Source: Flavobacteriales bacterium
GTDB taxonomy: Bacteria > Bacteroidota > Bacteroidia > Flavobacteriales_D > Crocinitomicaceae
Reading direction: 5' to 3'
NCBI GenBank assembly: GCA_018883325.1
Contig: VEQH01000026.1
Location: 1-46,818 of the forward strand
DNA: 46,818 nt
Positions 9,525 to 18,600 of this stretch are shown one piece after another. Below the pieces are notes generated by a model. The model was not told the DNA's origin. It ran no database searches and worked only from the letters and a program-made list of their open reading frames with translations. The number at the start of each line of letters is the position of its first letter. The stretch's first letter is position 1. Both the position numbers and the translations under genes were made by a program.

Positions 9525-10523
9525 TTACTTATTTTTAAGTTCATCAATTTGTTTCTGTAAATCAATCACATAAAGAGTTAATTCTTCTACTTTTTCAAGA
9601 AGTTTTAAGTTCATCTCTCCTAAATCTACGCCACCAGCTTCTTTAAATTCAAGTTCTGATTTAACGTTAGGTAAGTGATGGTATTTCGTTACGAATTGTT
9701 CTACTTCCTTTAATGTCATTAGTTTGTAATCCGCTTTAAAGACATAATCAGGTATTGTATTTTCATCAACTAGAATTTCTCTAGCTCTTACTTTTCCAGT
9801 GTTATCAACTGAAAACTCATTTGTTGTTGAGCCATTTGTTACCCTAAAAACCCCATTTACAAAAAGGTCTTTTGTGTTTACTTCCCCGTTGCCTTTCACA
9901 CTGAAATTTTTGATAGGAATGTTTGACCCCATGAAGTTCAATGTGCCATTCACTTGAATCGCATCACTTGCATTATCAATCATTCTAACTGAAAGTCCGT
10001 ATTTTCCGCTTGTGGTTGGTGCTTGAATATAGAATCCATTTTCAGTTGAAGGTGCAATAATATTCATACGAGCTTGGTCTGTACTTGTCATATTTGAAAC
10101 TGTTCCTACCCACAAGCGACTACTTGAATTTGAAAAAATCATACTTAAATTTGGTATTCCAATAAATATATTTCCATTTTCTCGGTTTTCGAGTGTAAAG
10201 TTATTTTCAGATAATCTTAATTCAACACCATCCGCACTTGTCATTCCAGTTGAAGTATTAGTGAAACCAAGTCGAAATGTTTTCCCTACATTCAAAGGAG
10301 GATTTGGAAATGGTGCAAAAGTGAAAAAATCAGAAGTTCCATGTAAATGAAGATTAAAGTTAGGCAGCGGTGTATTAGTGGTTGTTGTAGTGGATTTGGT
10401 TCCAATACCAACATATCCTGCTTGAGTTGCATTTGAAATACTTACTGCTGGAAATAAGGATTGCTGTCCAAAAGAAAGTTGTGTTGCCATACTTGTTACG
10501 GCGATGAGGATTAGTTTTTTCAT
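9525..10523 (-). CDS. Tail-fibre-like surface protein with C-terminal coiled coil
   Basis: 332 aa. The signal peptide is MKKLILIAVTSMATQLSFGQ. The middle is a repetitive beta-rich fibre. The C-terminus carries the pattern common in Bacteroidota tail-fibre-like proteins: VFKADYKLMTLKEVEQF, then YHHLPNVKSELEFKEAG, VDLGEMNLKLLEKVEELTLY and a short coiled coil to the end. The C-terminal part probably trimerises or acts as a chaperone-like end, by analogy with phage fibres and S74-like domains, although no catalytic S74 site was recognised. It heads the lipoprotein/metalloprotease operon. The first ~116 codons and about 200 bp of upstream DNA are duplicated at 28813-29368. Confidence 0.75.
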   Translation of the reverse strand: MKKLILIAVTSMATQLSFGQQSLFPAVSISNATQAGYVGIGTKSTTTTTNTPLPNFNLHLHGTSDFFTFAPFPNPPLNVGKTFRLGFTNTSTGMTSADGVELRLSENNFTLENRENGNIFIGIPNLSMIFSNSSSRLWVGTVSNMTSTDQARMNIIAPSTENGFYIQAPTTSGKYGLSVRMIDNASDAIQVNGTLNFMGSNIPIKNFSVKGNGEVNTKDLFVNGVFRVTNGSTTNEFSVDNTGKVRAREILVDENTIPDYVFKADYKLMTLKEVEQFVTKYHHLPNVKSELEFKEAGGVDLGEMNLKLLEKVEELTLYVIDLQKQIDELKNK

Positions 10524-10731
10524 CGTAGGTTAAAATTAAAGATTTATCAAACCTGAAAAAAAAAACGGATTTTCCTAATTTTTAACATATCAAATTGTAA
10601 ATTAGGTAATTATACCTAAGGGTTTTCCCCTAATTTGAGCTAAAAATTAAAAACTCAAAAACGCACTTGAATTTTAAACCTTATTCAATTGTTTCAATTC
10701 ACGTTTAATTGAAAAATAATAATTATCCATT
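10177..10731. repeat. Segmental duplication, copy 1 (5' half of tail-fibre gene plus upstream)
   Basis: This segment matches 28813-29368 with only scattered substitutions and a few 1-2 base indels. Shared landmarks are TTTTCTCGGTTTTCGAG at one end, the whole signal-peptide region, and the upstream run ATTCAATTGTTTCAATTCAC. Copy 1 is the complete context, because the gene continues intact beyond it. Confidence 0.9.
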
Positions 10732-10777
10732 TAATTAATTCCAACGAATAGCAATTAGAAACAACAAAGATGTTATA

Positions 10778-11347
10778 TTGCTTCGTATCTTTACATTTGT
10801 GGAACTAGGCAATCTAGATTGGAAAAACTACTTACAAGGAGACAATTCTTCTCTTGGGAATTTGTACGATTCTTTCTTTGAACCTTTAGTCCTTAAAGCA
10901 GTCTATTATACCAAAGACCCTGAAATCGCACGGGACATTGTTAGTGGTTTATTCGTTTATTTAATGGAATTGCCTCCTGAACAACGTGTTGAGCGTTGGG
11001 AAAGACATTCTAATTTTGAATTATTATTGTTGGCAATCGTCCGAAACAAATGTTTGGACCACTTGAAAACAAAGCAAAATAGATTGCGAATTGAACGTGA
11101 ATTTCCAGCGGATGCAATTCAAGAAGAAAGTGACCTCATCGAGCATTTAGAAACGTGTATTCAAGCATTGAGTGAAAAGGAAAAAGAATTAATTACATTG
11201 CATTTGGAAGGATTTACCAATACTGAAATAGCTGTAAAATTGGATTTGAATGAAAAAACAGTTCGAAACAAACTCAGTTTAACACGGAAGGTTTTGGGTA
11301 AAATGTGGTATCAAGTTAAGGTCTTAATTTTGTGGCTATGGATGTAA
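10778..11347 (+). CDS. RNA polymerase sigma-70 family (ECF-type) sigma factor
   Basis: 189 aa if started at the TTG at 10778; a GTG at 10799 is an equally good start, and no ATG precedes the conserved region. Region 2 is visible as LYDSFFEPLVLKAVYYTKDPEIARDIVSGLFVYLMEL, then a stretch resembling region 2.4. Region 4 is ALSEKEKELITLHLEGFTNTEIAVKLDLNEKTVRNKL, a helix-turn-helix for -35 recognition. A TACATTTG box at 10792-10799 lies across the start and leaves the true 5' end unclear. The last 10 bases overlap the next gene, a membrane TPR protein. This looks like a sigma factor paired with its regulator, which is an inference from position. Confidence 0.85.
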   Translation: MLRIFTFVELGNLDWKNYLQGDNSSLGNLYDSFFEPLVLKAVYYTKDPEIARDIVSGLFVYLMELPPEQRVERWERHSNFELLLLAIVRNKCLDHLKTKQNRLRIEREFPADAIQEESDLIEHLETCIQALSEKEKELITLHLEGFTNTEIAVKLDLNEKTVRNKLSLTRKVLGKMWYQVKVLILWLWM

Positions 11348-12039
11348 AAGACTTAAAGCAATTAATGAATCGTCCGGACGCATTTCACAGCAAAATCGCC
11401 GAACTAAAATCACATCCGAACCTCAGTGAAGAGCTAAAGGGCTTCCTTTTTCTTTATGATACCTATAACGGTGATATCACTGCTTTGAAAAGCTATTTTT
11501 CAGAAACAAAACAACTTATCCTAGGTGAATCCAAGCAAAAAAGCTCGTACACTTATTTAAAATATGCAGCAGTAATTATTTTACTCGTTGGAATAGGTTC
11601 AATATTCCTATTCATGAATCATGCGAAACAACCTCATTCCCTTGCTGTTTTCAAGGAACCGGGAATTCCCATTTTGATGGGAGGACATCCAAAAATTGAG
11701 TGGGGAAGTTTGATGTTTGCCATTGAAGAAGAAAGTTCGGAAAAAGCTATTATTGAATGGAAAAAAATACAAAAAATCGCTCCTGAAAATGATTCGGTTA
11801 ACTATTTCGGAGGAGTTGTGTATTTCAATGCGAATCAATTTAGTAAAGCTGAAATTTATTTTAAACAAAATCTCAAGGTTGAAAGCACCTATAATGACCG
11901 TTCACTTTATTTTTTAGCCATAATTGATTGGAAACGAAACAAGCGAGCAGAAGCCAAGAAAAAACTACTTCAACTTACATCAACAAGTGATTTAGAATTA
12001 AAGAAAGCAGTAAAAATTCACCTTGAGGATATAAAATAA
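11338..12039 (+). CDS. Membrane-anchored TPR protein paired with the sigma factor
   Basis: 233 aa from the ATG at 11338; a GTG two codons earlier (11332) is possible. About 75 polar N-terminal residues precede a single transmembrane segment (YAAVIILLVGIGSIFLFM). A C-terminal half then contains TPR-like helices (NYFGGVVYFNANQFSKAEIYFKQNL; RSLYFLAIIDWKRNKRAEAKKKLLQL). The expected topology is N-terminus in, TPRs in the periplasm. The arrangement resembles a membrane anti-sigma factor: a short cytosolic part that could hold the sigma factor and an outer sensing part. However, no recognised anti-sigma zinc finger or FecR domain is present. The overlap with the sigma gene supports co-translation. 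Confidence 0.7.
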   Translation: MDVKDLKQLMNRPDAFHSKIAELKSHPNLSEELKGFLFLYDTYNGDITALKSYFSETKQLILGESKQKSSYTYLKYAAVIILLVGIGSIFLFMNHAKQPHSLAVFKEPGIPILMGGHPKIEWGSLMFAIEEESSEKAIIEWKKIQKIAPENDSVNYFGGVVYFNANQFSKAEIYFKQNLKVESTYNDRSLYFLAIIDWKRNKRAEAKKKLLQLTSTSDLELKKAVKIHLEDIK

Positions 12040-12059
12040 ATTCAAATCCGTTAAATTTT

Positions 12060-13019
12060 TCAAACTTTTCTTTTTCGTTTCCGTCCAATTATGTACGATT
12101 CAACAGCTTCCTTGGAAGTGTACCAAACGTTTCCCTCTTTATAAGCATCAATCTTACCTTGGCGCGCTAAAAGACTCAAATATTCCTGACCATAAGGTAA
12201 GCGTTCCTCTTCAACAATCGAAGTTATGGTTGAGTATTCATACGTTGAGCCTGGAAGTGCTGACAAATAGATATTCAAGGTACGTTCAACTGCCTGAATC
12301 ATCAATAATTGAAGTTTCTTGTATTGACCGTTGTTTGCTTGATTCAATGCTTCATAATATTTCTTCCGATCAGCTCGAAGAATAATTGCAGGAGGATAAC
12401 CATTGCGTAATAATAGTAAATTCATTGCCAAACGAACGGTTCGACCATTTCCATCAAAAAAAGGATGAATCCAAACGAAGCGGTGATGAAAGAGAGTAGC
12501 CAAACTAATCATATCCAAACCTTCTGGATTGGTTTGCATCCATTCCACTAAATCATCAAATAATTCACTCACTTTTGATGCTGTTGGAGGTGTAAAATTC
12601 GCACCATTGATCCGAACATTCCCAGTTCGAATTCTTCCCGCGTAATGTTCTTCAATGTTATTCAATACAATTTCATGTAATTTCAGAATATCAATTCCTC
12701 TTACAGGCTCAGTAGCATCTGCCAATTTATACAAATAAGAAATTGCTTTGTGGTGATTGAACGTTTCAAAATGCTCGCGAAGACTTTTCCCTTTTACAGT
12801 AACTCCTTCCTCCAAAATCAATTGTGTTTCTCGAAGGGTTATGGTATTTCCTTCGATTGCGTTTGAATTATACGTCCATTCAAGCGCAAGATTTGCTTTG
12901 ATTTTCTCAACAATGAATGAAGGAAGCGGCCGATGGGCATCCAATTCTTTTTTCTTGGATTCCAACCTTGAAAGTTGAACTTTGATTTCTTCGTCTACAA
13001 TAAATTGATTTCGCCACAT
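12060..13019 (-). CDS. Fic family protein, probable AMP-transferase with built-in inhibitory helix
   Basis: 319 aa. The Fic motif is HPFFDGNGRTVR (residues 185-196), matching HxFx(D/E)GNGRxxR with all catalytic and phosphate-binding residues present. An N-terminal inhibitory motif (S/T)xxxE(G/N) is present as SNAIEG (52-57), making it a class II Fic protein in which Glu56 would block ATP until relieved. The C-terminal ~60 residues look like a small winged-helix domain (IDAYKEGNVWYTSKEAVESYI) ending in a basic tail (RKRKRKV). Fic enzymes usually transfer AMP to hydroxyl side chains; the target is unknown. The gene ends 20 bases from the convergent TPR gene, with no clear terminator between them. 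Confidence 0.88.
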   Translation of the reverse strand: MWRNQFIVDEEIKVQLSRLESKKKELDAHRPLPSFIVEKIKANLALEWTYNSNAIEGNTITLRETQLILEEGVTVKGKSLREHFETFNHHKAISYLYKLADATEPVRGIDILKLHEIVLNNIEEHYAGRIRTGNVRINGANFTPPTASKVSELFDDLVEWMQTNPEGLDMISLATLFHHRFVWIHPFFDGNGRTVRLAMNLLLLRNGYPPAIILRADRKKYYEALNQANNGQYKKLQLLMIQAVERTLNIYLSALPGSTYEYSTITSIVEEERLPYGQEYLSLLARQGKIDAYKEGNVWYTSKEAVESYIIGRKRKRKV

Positions 13020-13094
13020 AATATCGTTTAAAAAACAAATTTAATCATTCCGATATTATTTTCAATTTTTTATCTAAAAAAATAAACGAATAAA

Positions 13095-15494
13095 TCAGGA
13101 ATTCGAATACAAATAGAAGCGAAAAACCACTGCAAGTAAAACAAAAAATAGTAAATACACCTGCCAAGATTTATCCGTTACTGGTTCTGTTGCCAAACGT
13201 AAATCTTTGACATTACTTGTTAATTCGTACGTTGACCAATACATTGGGTGTGCCAATGAACCCTTGTGTGTTTTCAAATAATCCAACTTGGCTAAATGCA
13301 GTGCATCTTCCACAGTTTCACCCTTGGCCAAATAAGCGTAGAATTTCTCAAAAATGTAGGCTGAACTTTGATCAACTGTTTCATAGGGAGAGGAAATAAC
13401 GGCTTTTGCACCGCGAGATAACAACAAATTATTGACATTTAAATCAAAAATATTAAGCCATCTAGTCATTCCAGCATAACAAACATTTAATATTACTAAT
13501 TCTTTTTCTACCTTGAATTGTCTCATTCTTACAGAGTTAAATTCTTTTGATTCTAAAGCACTACTTCTAAAAGAACTCTCATTGAATATTTGTCCGTGAC
13601 CTACAAGTTGTAAAACACCTTTGGATTTCAAATCCTTTAAACCAAATAATTTGTTATTGTTATTGTTTTTATTTTGTTCAATCAACCTACTTGTAAATGG
13701 GAGTTTACCAACTGAAGCTTTATTTAGCCAAAATGCAGAAATATGGTTCTGAATTGTTTGCTCTTTTTCCTCACTAGTAAAAAAATCAACTGGATTATAC
13801 ATTTTCACAATATTCACGCTCTTCTTCAGAAATGAAAGTTCTGAAATTGTAGCGCCTTTGGAATTCAAAACAATCCAATCAAAAGGAAATATAATATTAG
13901 GAGTAACGTAAATTTTCTTAACTTTTTGATTCAATAGATACGTGAATGGAGGCGAATCTCTTCGTATTTTTTCACTTTGTTTTTTTATGTAATCAATATC
14001 CATTAATCGTTCTTCATCAATACTTTGTGATAAAAATTTATCTTGAAATATTTTAATTTTATTTTTCAGAATACAAACATCTAGGTTTTTTAATCCTGAG
14101 ACTATATTAAATATCCATATCGCCTCTCCTTGTTTTAATTTTTCTTGAATTTTACCAATATCAACTACGTTTTTATTTCTATTTGAAAAATTTAACAACG
14201 CATTAATTGTTTTTTTATCAGATGGTTGCGACTCTATTTTTGCCAATAAATGACGATACTGATTTTGGTTATAATGTATTTTTTTTGAAAAAGCATTGGC
14301 TTTTTTCGAATAATAATAAAACTGCTCAAATGCATAAGTAGCTATTACACGATTGTATTTTGGATTGTCACTTTTAAAATATTCTTCAAGTAAAATTATT
14401 TTCTTAGCAGGCGAAGATGAATATGCATCATAAAAATCTAAATTCTCGTGTTGTACAAACAAGTTCCAATAAGGTAAAATTTGATAATTTACTTGTAATA
14501 GTTTTTTTAATTCGGTTTGATTTGTTTTTCGCAAAATAGCATTTTTGATAAAATAGTCCGTTACAGACATGGAATTCATTATGCTAGGTAAAATTTCACC
14601 GATGGGATTCTTTAAATACCTATCAATATAAGGCAAGCTAATCGCATCTCCCTTTTCAGGTTCGTTGTTACAGTAATAAGCCATTGACAAAGCGCCGTCC
14701 ATATTTGTCCTTAACCTCTTTTCTTTCTGAGGCAGACAAGCTACTGCTTTCGAATAATAATCAATCACCTTTGTGAGCACTTCTTTTTCAAAAGTTGGAT
14801 ATTGAAAATCTGACTTTTTAGTTCGAATAGCGTAACCAACCAAATCAAACATTCTACTTCCTTTTGATCGATAAATTATCGCTTTTTCTTGCGGAAATCG
14901 AGGGTTTTCATTGAACTGAATCAAAGCGGAATCCAAATAGGATAGGATGGGTTCAACACGTTTTTTCTTGGAAAGAATTTCATTTCCATAGTTCATATTA
15001 TAAGGTTTTCTATACAACCCACAAGTACCATAGATTTGATAAATGAAATGAGCACTAATTTTAGCCCGTTCATCAAAATTTTTATGTAACAAGTTCAATG
15101 CTTTTTCTGCATGAATTTGAGCTGAATCACCAATGATAAAATAATGAAAATAGAATCCTATTTGTGCATGATAATACGCTTCATAAATGGGTGAATCATC
15201 TTTTCGTATTACAAATGCATCTTCAGCTGCTTTTTTAAACTGATACATATTTTCCATCCAAAAATAGATTTTGGATTTGGTGGTGATTAATCTGTATCGT
15301 TGATCTTTGCTTACCTTCAGTTTAAGTAAAGCGTCACAATTAATCAGCGCATTATTGTAATAGCCACAATTGATGAATGCTGCAATTTTATCCTCTTGTT
15401 TCTTTACCCATGTTGAATCTATATTTTGAAATGCAAAAAAACGAGCATTATAAAAACTGATAAAAAATAAGGCAAGAAAAAGGAGCAGCTTCAT
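13095..15494 (-). CDS. Membrane-anchored TPR-CHAT protein (putative caspase-like protease)
   Basis: 799 aa. A signal peptide-like N-terminus (first ~22 residues) is followed by TPR-like helical repeats through about residue 430. The C-terminal third is a CHAT domain. The candidate catalytic His is in QLVGHG (His633) and the Cys in ILNVCYAG (Cys672), followed by LLSRGAKAVISSPYETVDQSSAYIF and AKGETVEDALHLAKLDYL. One transmembrane segment (WQVYLLFFVLLAVVFRFYL) near the C-terminus would leave the CHAT and TPR parts in the periplasm. CHAT proteins are clan CD peptidases related to caspases and separase; TPR-CHAT proteins include the Csx29/Craspase peptidase. The neighbouring sigma factor and membrane TPR protein suggest signalling by regulated cleavage, which is an inference. 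Confidence 0.82.
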   Translation of the reverse strand: MKLLLFLALFFISFYNARFFAFQNIDSTWVKKQEDKIAAFINCGYYNNALINCDALLKLKVSKDQRYRLITTKSKIYFWMENMYQFKKAAEDAFVIRKDDSPIYEAYYHAQIGFYFHYFIIGDSAQIHAEKALNLLHKNFDERAKISAHFIYQIYGTCGLYRKPYNMNYGNEILSKKKRVEPILSYLDSALIQFNENPRFPQEKAIIYRSKGSRMFDLVGYAIRTKKSDFQYPTFEKEVLTKVIDYYSKAVACLPQKEKRLRTNMDGALSMAYYCNNEPEKGDAISLPYIDRYLKNPIGEILPSIMNSMSVTDYFIKNAILRKTNQTELKKLLQVNYQILPYWNLFVQHENLDFYDAYSSSPAKKIILLEEYFKSDNPKYNRVIATYAFEQFYYYSKKANAFSKKIHYNQNQYRHLLAKIESQPSDKKTINALLNFSNRNKNVVDIGKIQEKLKQGEAIWIFNIVSGLKNLDVCILKNKIKIFQDKFLSQSIDEERLMDIDYIKKQSEKIRRDSPPFTYLLNQKVKKIYVTPNIIFPFDWIVLNSKGATISELSFLKKSVNIVKMYNPVDFFTSEEKEQTIQNHISAFWLNKASVGKLPFTSRLIEQNKNNNNNKLFGLKDLKSKGVLQLVGHGQIFNESSFRSSALESKEFNSVRMRQFKVEKELVILNVCYAGMTRWLNIFDLNVNNLLLSRGAKAVISSPYETVDQSSAYIFEKFYAYLAKGETVEDALHLAKLDYLKTHKGSLAHPMYWSTYELTSNVKDLRLATEPVTDKSWQVYLLFFVLLAVVFRFYLYSNS

Positions 15495-15551
15495 TTCCCC
15501 ACAAAAAAAGTAATTTATTGTGAACTATTTTTGCAGTGAAACAACTTGAAA

Positions 15552-15591
15552 CAAAAAAAATCCCTCAACAACCGAAGCTGATGAGGGATTT
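15552..15591 (-). terminator. Intrinsic terminator of the 2128-aa T9SS gene
   Basis: Minus strand: AAATCCCTCA (from 15591-15582), a 14-base loop, TGAGGGATTT (15567-15558), then a T-run. This is a perfect 10-bp stem, 20 bases past the stop at 15611. Confidence 0.85.
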
Positions 15592-15610
15592 CCTAACCTA
15601 CTACTACTAA

Positions 15611-18600
15611 CTATTGCTTAATCCATTTGAATGTTTTTTGAGATTCAGGTAGATAGATAAAATATGTACCTCTTGAAAATCTTGAAATATCAATAATCAT
15701 TTCGCTTTCATTTATTGATTCTTTTAACAAATTTCTACCACTTAAATCGTTTATTAAGAATGTTTTTCCAATGAAAGAATTACTTGACTTTACTACTAAA
15801 TATTGAACGGCGGGATTAGGGTAAACATATACCTCATCAAGTTTATTAACTTCAATACCTACCCCACTACAATCTATAACGGTTAAGCTTTGGTTAGCTG
15901 ATGATGAACAACCATTATTATCTGTGTATGAATATGAAATTGGGTAAACACCAACACCAATTGAGGTATTGAAAACATTATTTGTTACAGATGTACCACT
16001 GTAAACTCCTCCAATTGGTAATCCTCCTGTTAATTGAAAAACACCTAATGTATCACACACTTGATTAAATGAGTTTAAACTAACAATAGGTAAAGGATTC
16101 ACCGTTATCGCCATCGTAGCGTTTGTTGCACATGTTGGTGATGCTGTTGATGTTGGCGTAAACGTGTATGTCGTTGTTGCTGTGTTGTTCAAGGCAGGTG
16201 ACCAAGTTCCTGCAATACTATTGTTTGATGTTGTTGGCAAAGCACTTAATGTTCCGCCTGAACAGATTGCTGCTACTTGGGTAAACGTTGGTGTTGTCAA
16301 TGGATTTACGGTTACTGTGGTTGCCGTTGAAGTTGTAGAACATCCATTACTATTCATTACTAAAACAGTGTACGAGCCTGATGTGTTTGCTGTATAATTT
16401 GATGAGTTTGCATTATTCAAATTAACTCCATTTTCAAGCCATTGATAATTTGTTCCATTATCCGAAACAACACTTAATACAACTGAATCTCCTTGACAGA
16501 ATGACGTTGCGCCTCCAGCAGTAATTGTTGAAGTTGGCAAAGCATTCACTGTAATTGTCATCGTTGTGGTTGTTGCACATGTTGGTGATGCTGTTGATGT
16601 TGGAGTAAAGGTATAAGTCGTTGTTGCTGTGTTGTTCAAGGCAGGTGACCATGTTCCTGCAATACTATTGTTTGAGGTTGTTGGCAATGCACTTAATGTT
16701 CCTCCTGAACAGATTGCTGCTACTTGGGTAAACGTTGGTGTTGTCAATGGATTTACGGTTACAGTTGTTGCCGATGAAGTTGCAGAACAACTATTGCTAT
16801 TAGTTACAACAACTGTGTAAGAACCAGCTGCCGTAGCCGTATAACTTGCAGCTGTTGCTCCGGTGATATTCGTTCCGTTGTTCTTCCACTGATAAGTCAA
16901 TCCTGTTCCAGTATTTGCATTCAACACAACAGAACCTCCTTGACAGAATGTCGTTGCTCCTCCAGCAGTAATTGTTGAAGTTGGCAAAGCATTCACTGTA
17001 ATTGTCATCGTTGTGGTAGTTGCACATGTTGGTGATGCTGTCGATGTCGGTGTGAACGTGTATGTCGTTGTTGCTGTATTATTCAATGCAGGCGACCAAC
17101 TTCCTGCAATACTGTTGTTTGATGTTGTTGGCAATGCACTTAATGTTCCTCCTGAACAGATTGCTGCTACTTGGGTAAACGTTGGTGTTGTCAACGGATT
17201 TACGGTTACTGATGTGGCTGTTGAAGTTGCTGTACAACTATTGCTATTGGTTACAACAACCGTGTAAGAACCAGCTGGCGAAGCTGTATAACTTGCAGCT
17301 GTTGCTCCGGTGATATTTGTTCCGTTATTCTTCCACTGATAAGTCAATCCTGTTCCTGTATTAGCATTCAACACAACAGAACCTCCTTGACAGAATGTCG
17401 ATGCTCCTCCTGCTGTGATGGTAGCCGTTGGTAACGGATTAACTGTTATTGTCATTGTTGTGGTAGTTGCACATGTTGGTGATGCAGTTGATGTTGGAGT
17501 AAAGGTATAAGTCGTTGTTGCTGTATTATTCAATGCAGGTGACCAACTTCCTGCAATACTGTTGTTTGATGTTGTTGGCAATGCACTTAATGTTCCTCCT
17601 GAACAGATTGCCGCTACTTGGGTAAACGTTGGAGTTGTCAATGGATTAACGGTTACAGTTGTTGCCGATGAAGTTGCTGAACAACTATTGCTATTGGTCA
17701 CAACAACTGTGTAAGAACCAGCTGACGTAGCCGTATAACTTGCAGCTGTTGCTCCAGTAATATTCGTTCCGTTGTTCTTCCACTGATACGTCAACCCTGT
17801 TCCAGTATTTGCATTCAACACAACAGAACCTCCTTGACAGAATGTAGTTGCGCCTCCAGCAGTAATTGTTGAAGTTGGCAAAGCATTCACTGTAATTGTC
17901 ATCGTTGTGGTTGTTGCACATGTTGGTGATGCTGTTGATGTTGGAGTAAACGTATAAGTCGTTGTTGCTGTATTATTTAATGCAGGTGACCATGTTCCGG
18001 CAATACTATTATTTGAAGTTGTTGACAAAGCACTTAATGTTCCACCAGAACAGATTGCTGCTATCTGAGTAAATGCTGGAGTTGTCAACGGATTTACTGT
18101 TATTGTCATCGTTGTGGTAGTTGCACATGTTGGTGATGCTGTTGATGTTGGAGTAAACGTATAAGTCGTTGTTGCTGTATTATTCAATGCAGGTGACCAA
18201 GTTCCTGCAATACTGTTGTTAGACGTTGTAGGCAAAGCGCTTAATGTTCCACCTGAACAGATTGCTGCTACCTGAGTAAAAGTTGGTGTTGTCAATGGAT
18301 TTACAGTTACTGTGGTTGCCGACGAAGTCTTTGAACAACTATTACTGTTTGTTACAACAACTGTGTACGATCCAGATGCATTTGCAGTATAACTTGCAGT
18401 TGTTGCTCCAGTTATATTTGTTCCATTGTTTTTCCACTGATAAGTTAATCCTGTTCCAGTATTTGCATTCAACATAACAGAACTTTCTTGACAGAATGTC
18501 GTTGCTCCTCCTGCTGTGATTGTAGCCGTTGGTAACGGATTTACTGTTATTGTCATCGTTGTGGTAGTTGCACATGTTGGTGATGCTGTCGATGTCGGCG

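Noticed and set aside
10785..10799. TATCTTTA/TACATTTG as a firm promoter of the sigma factor gene
   Set aside because: Both boxes overlap the possible start codons and neither has a -33 box at the right distance. Kept only as an uncertainty about the start.
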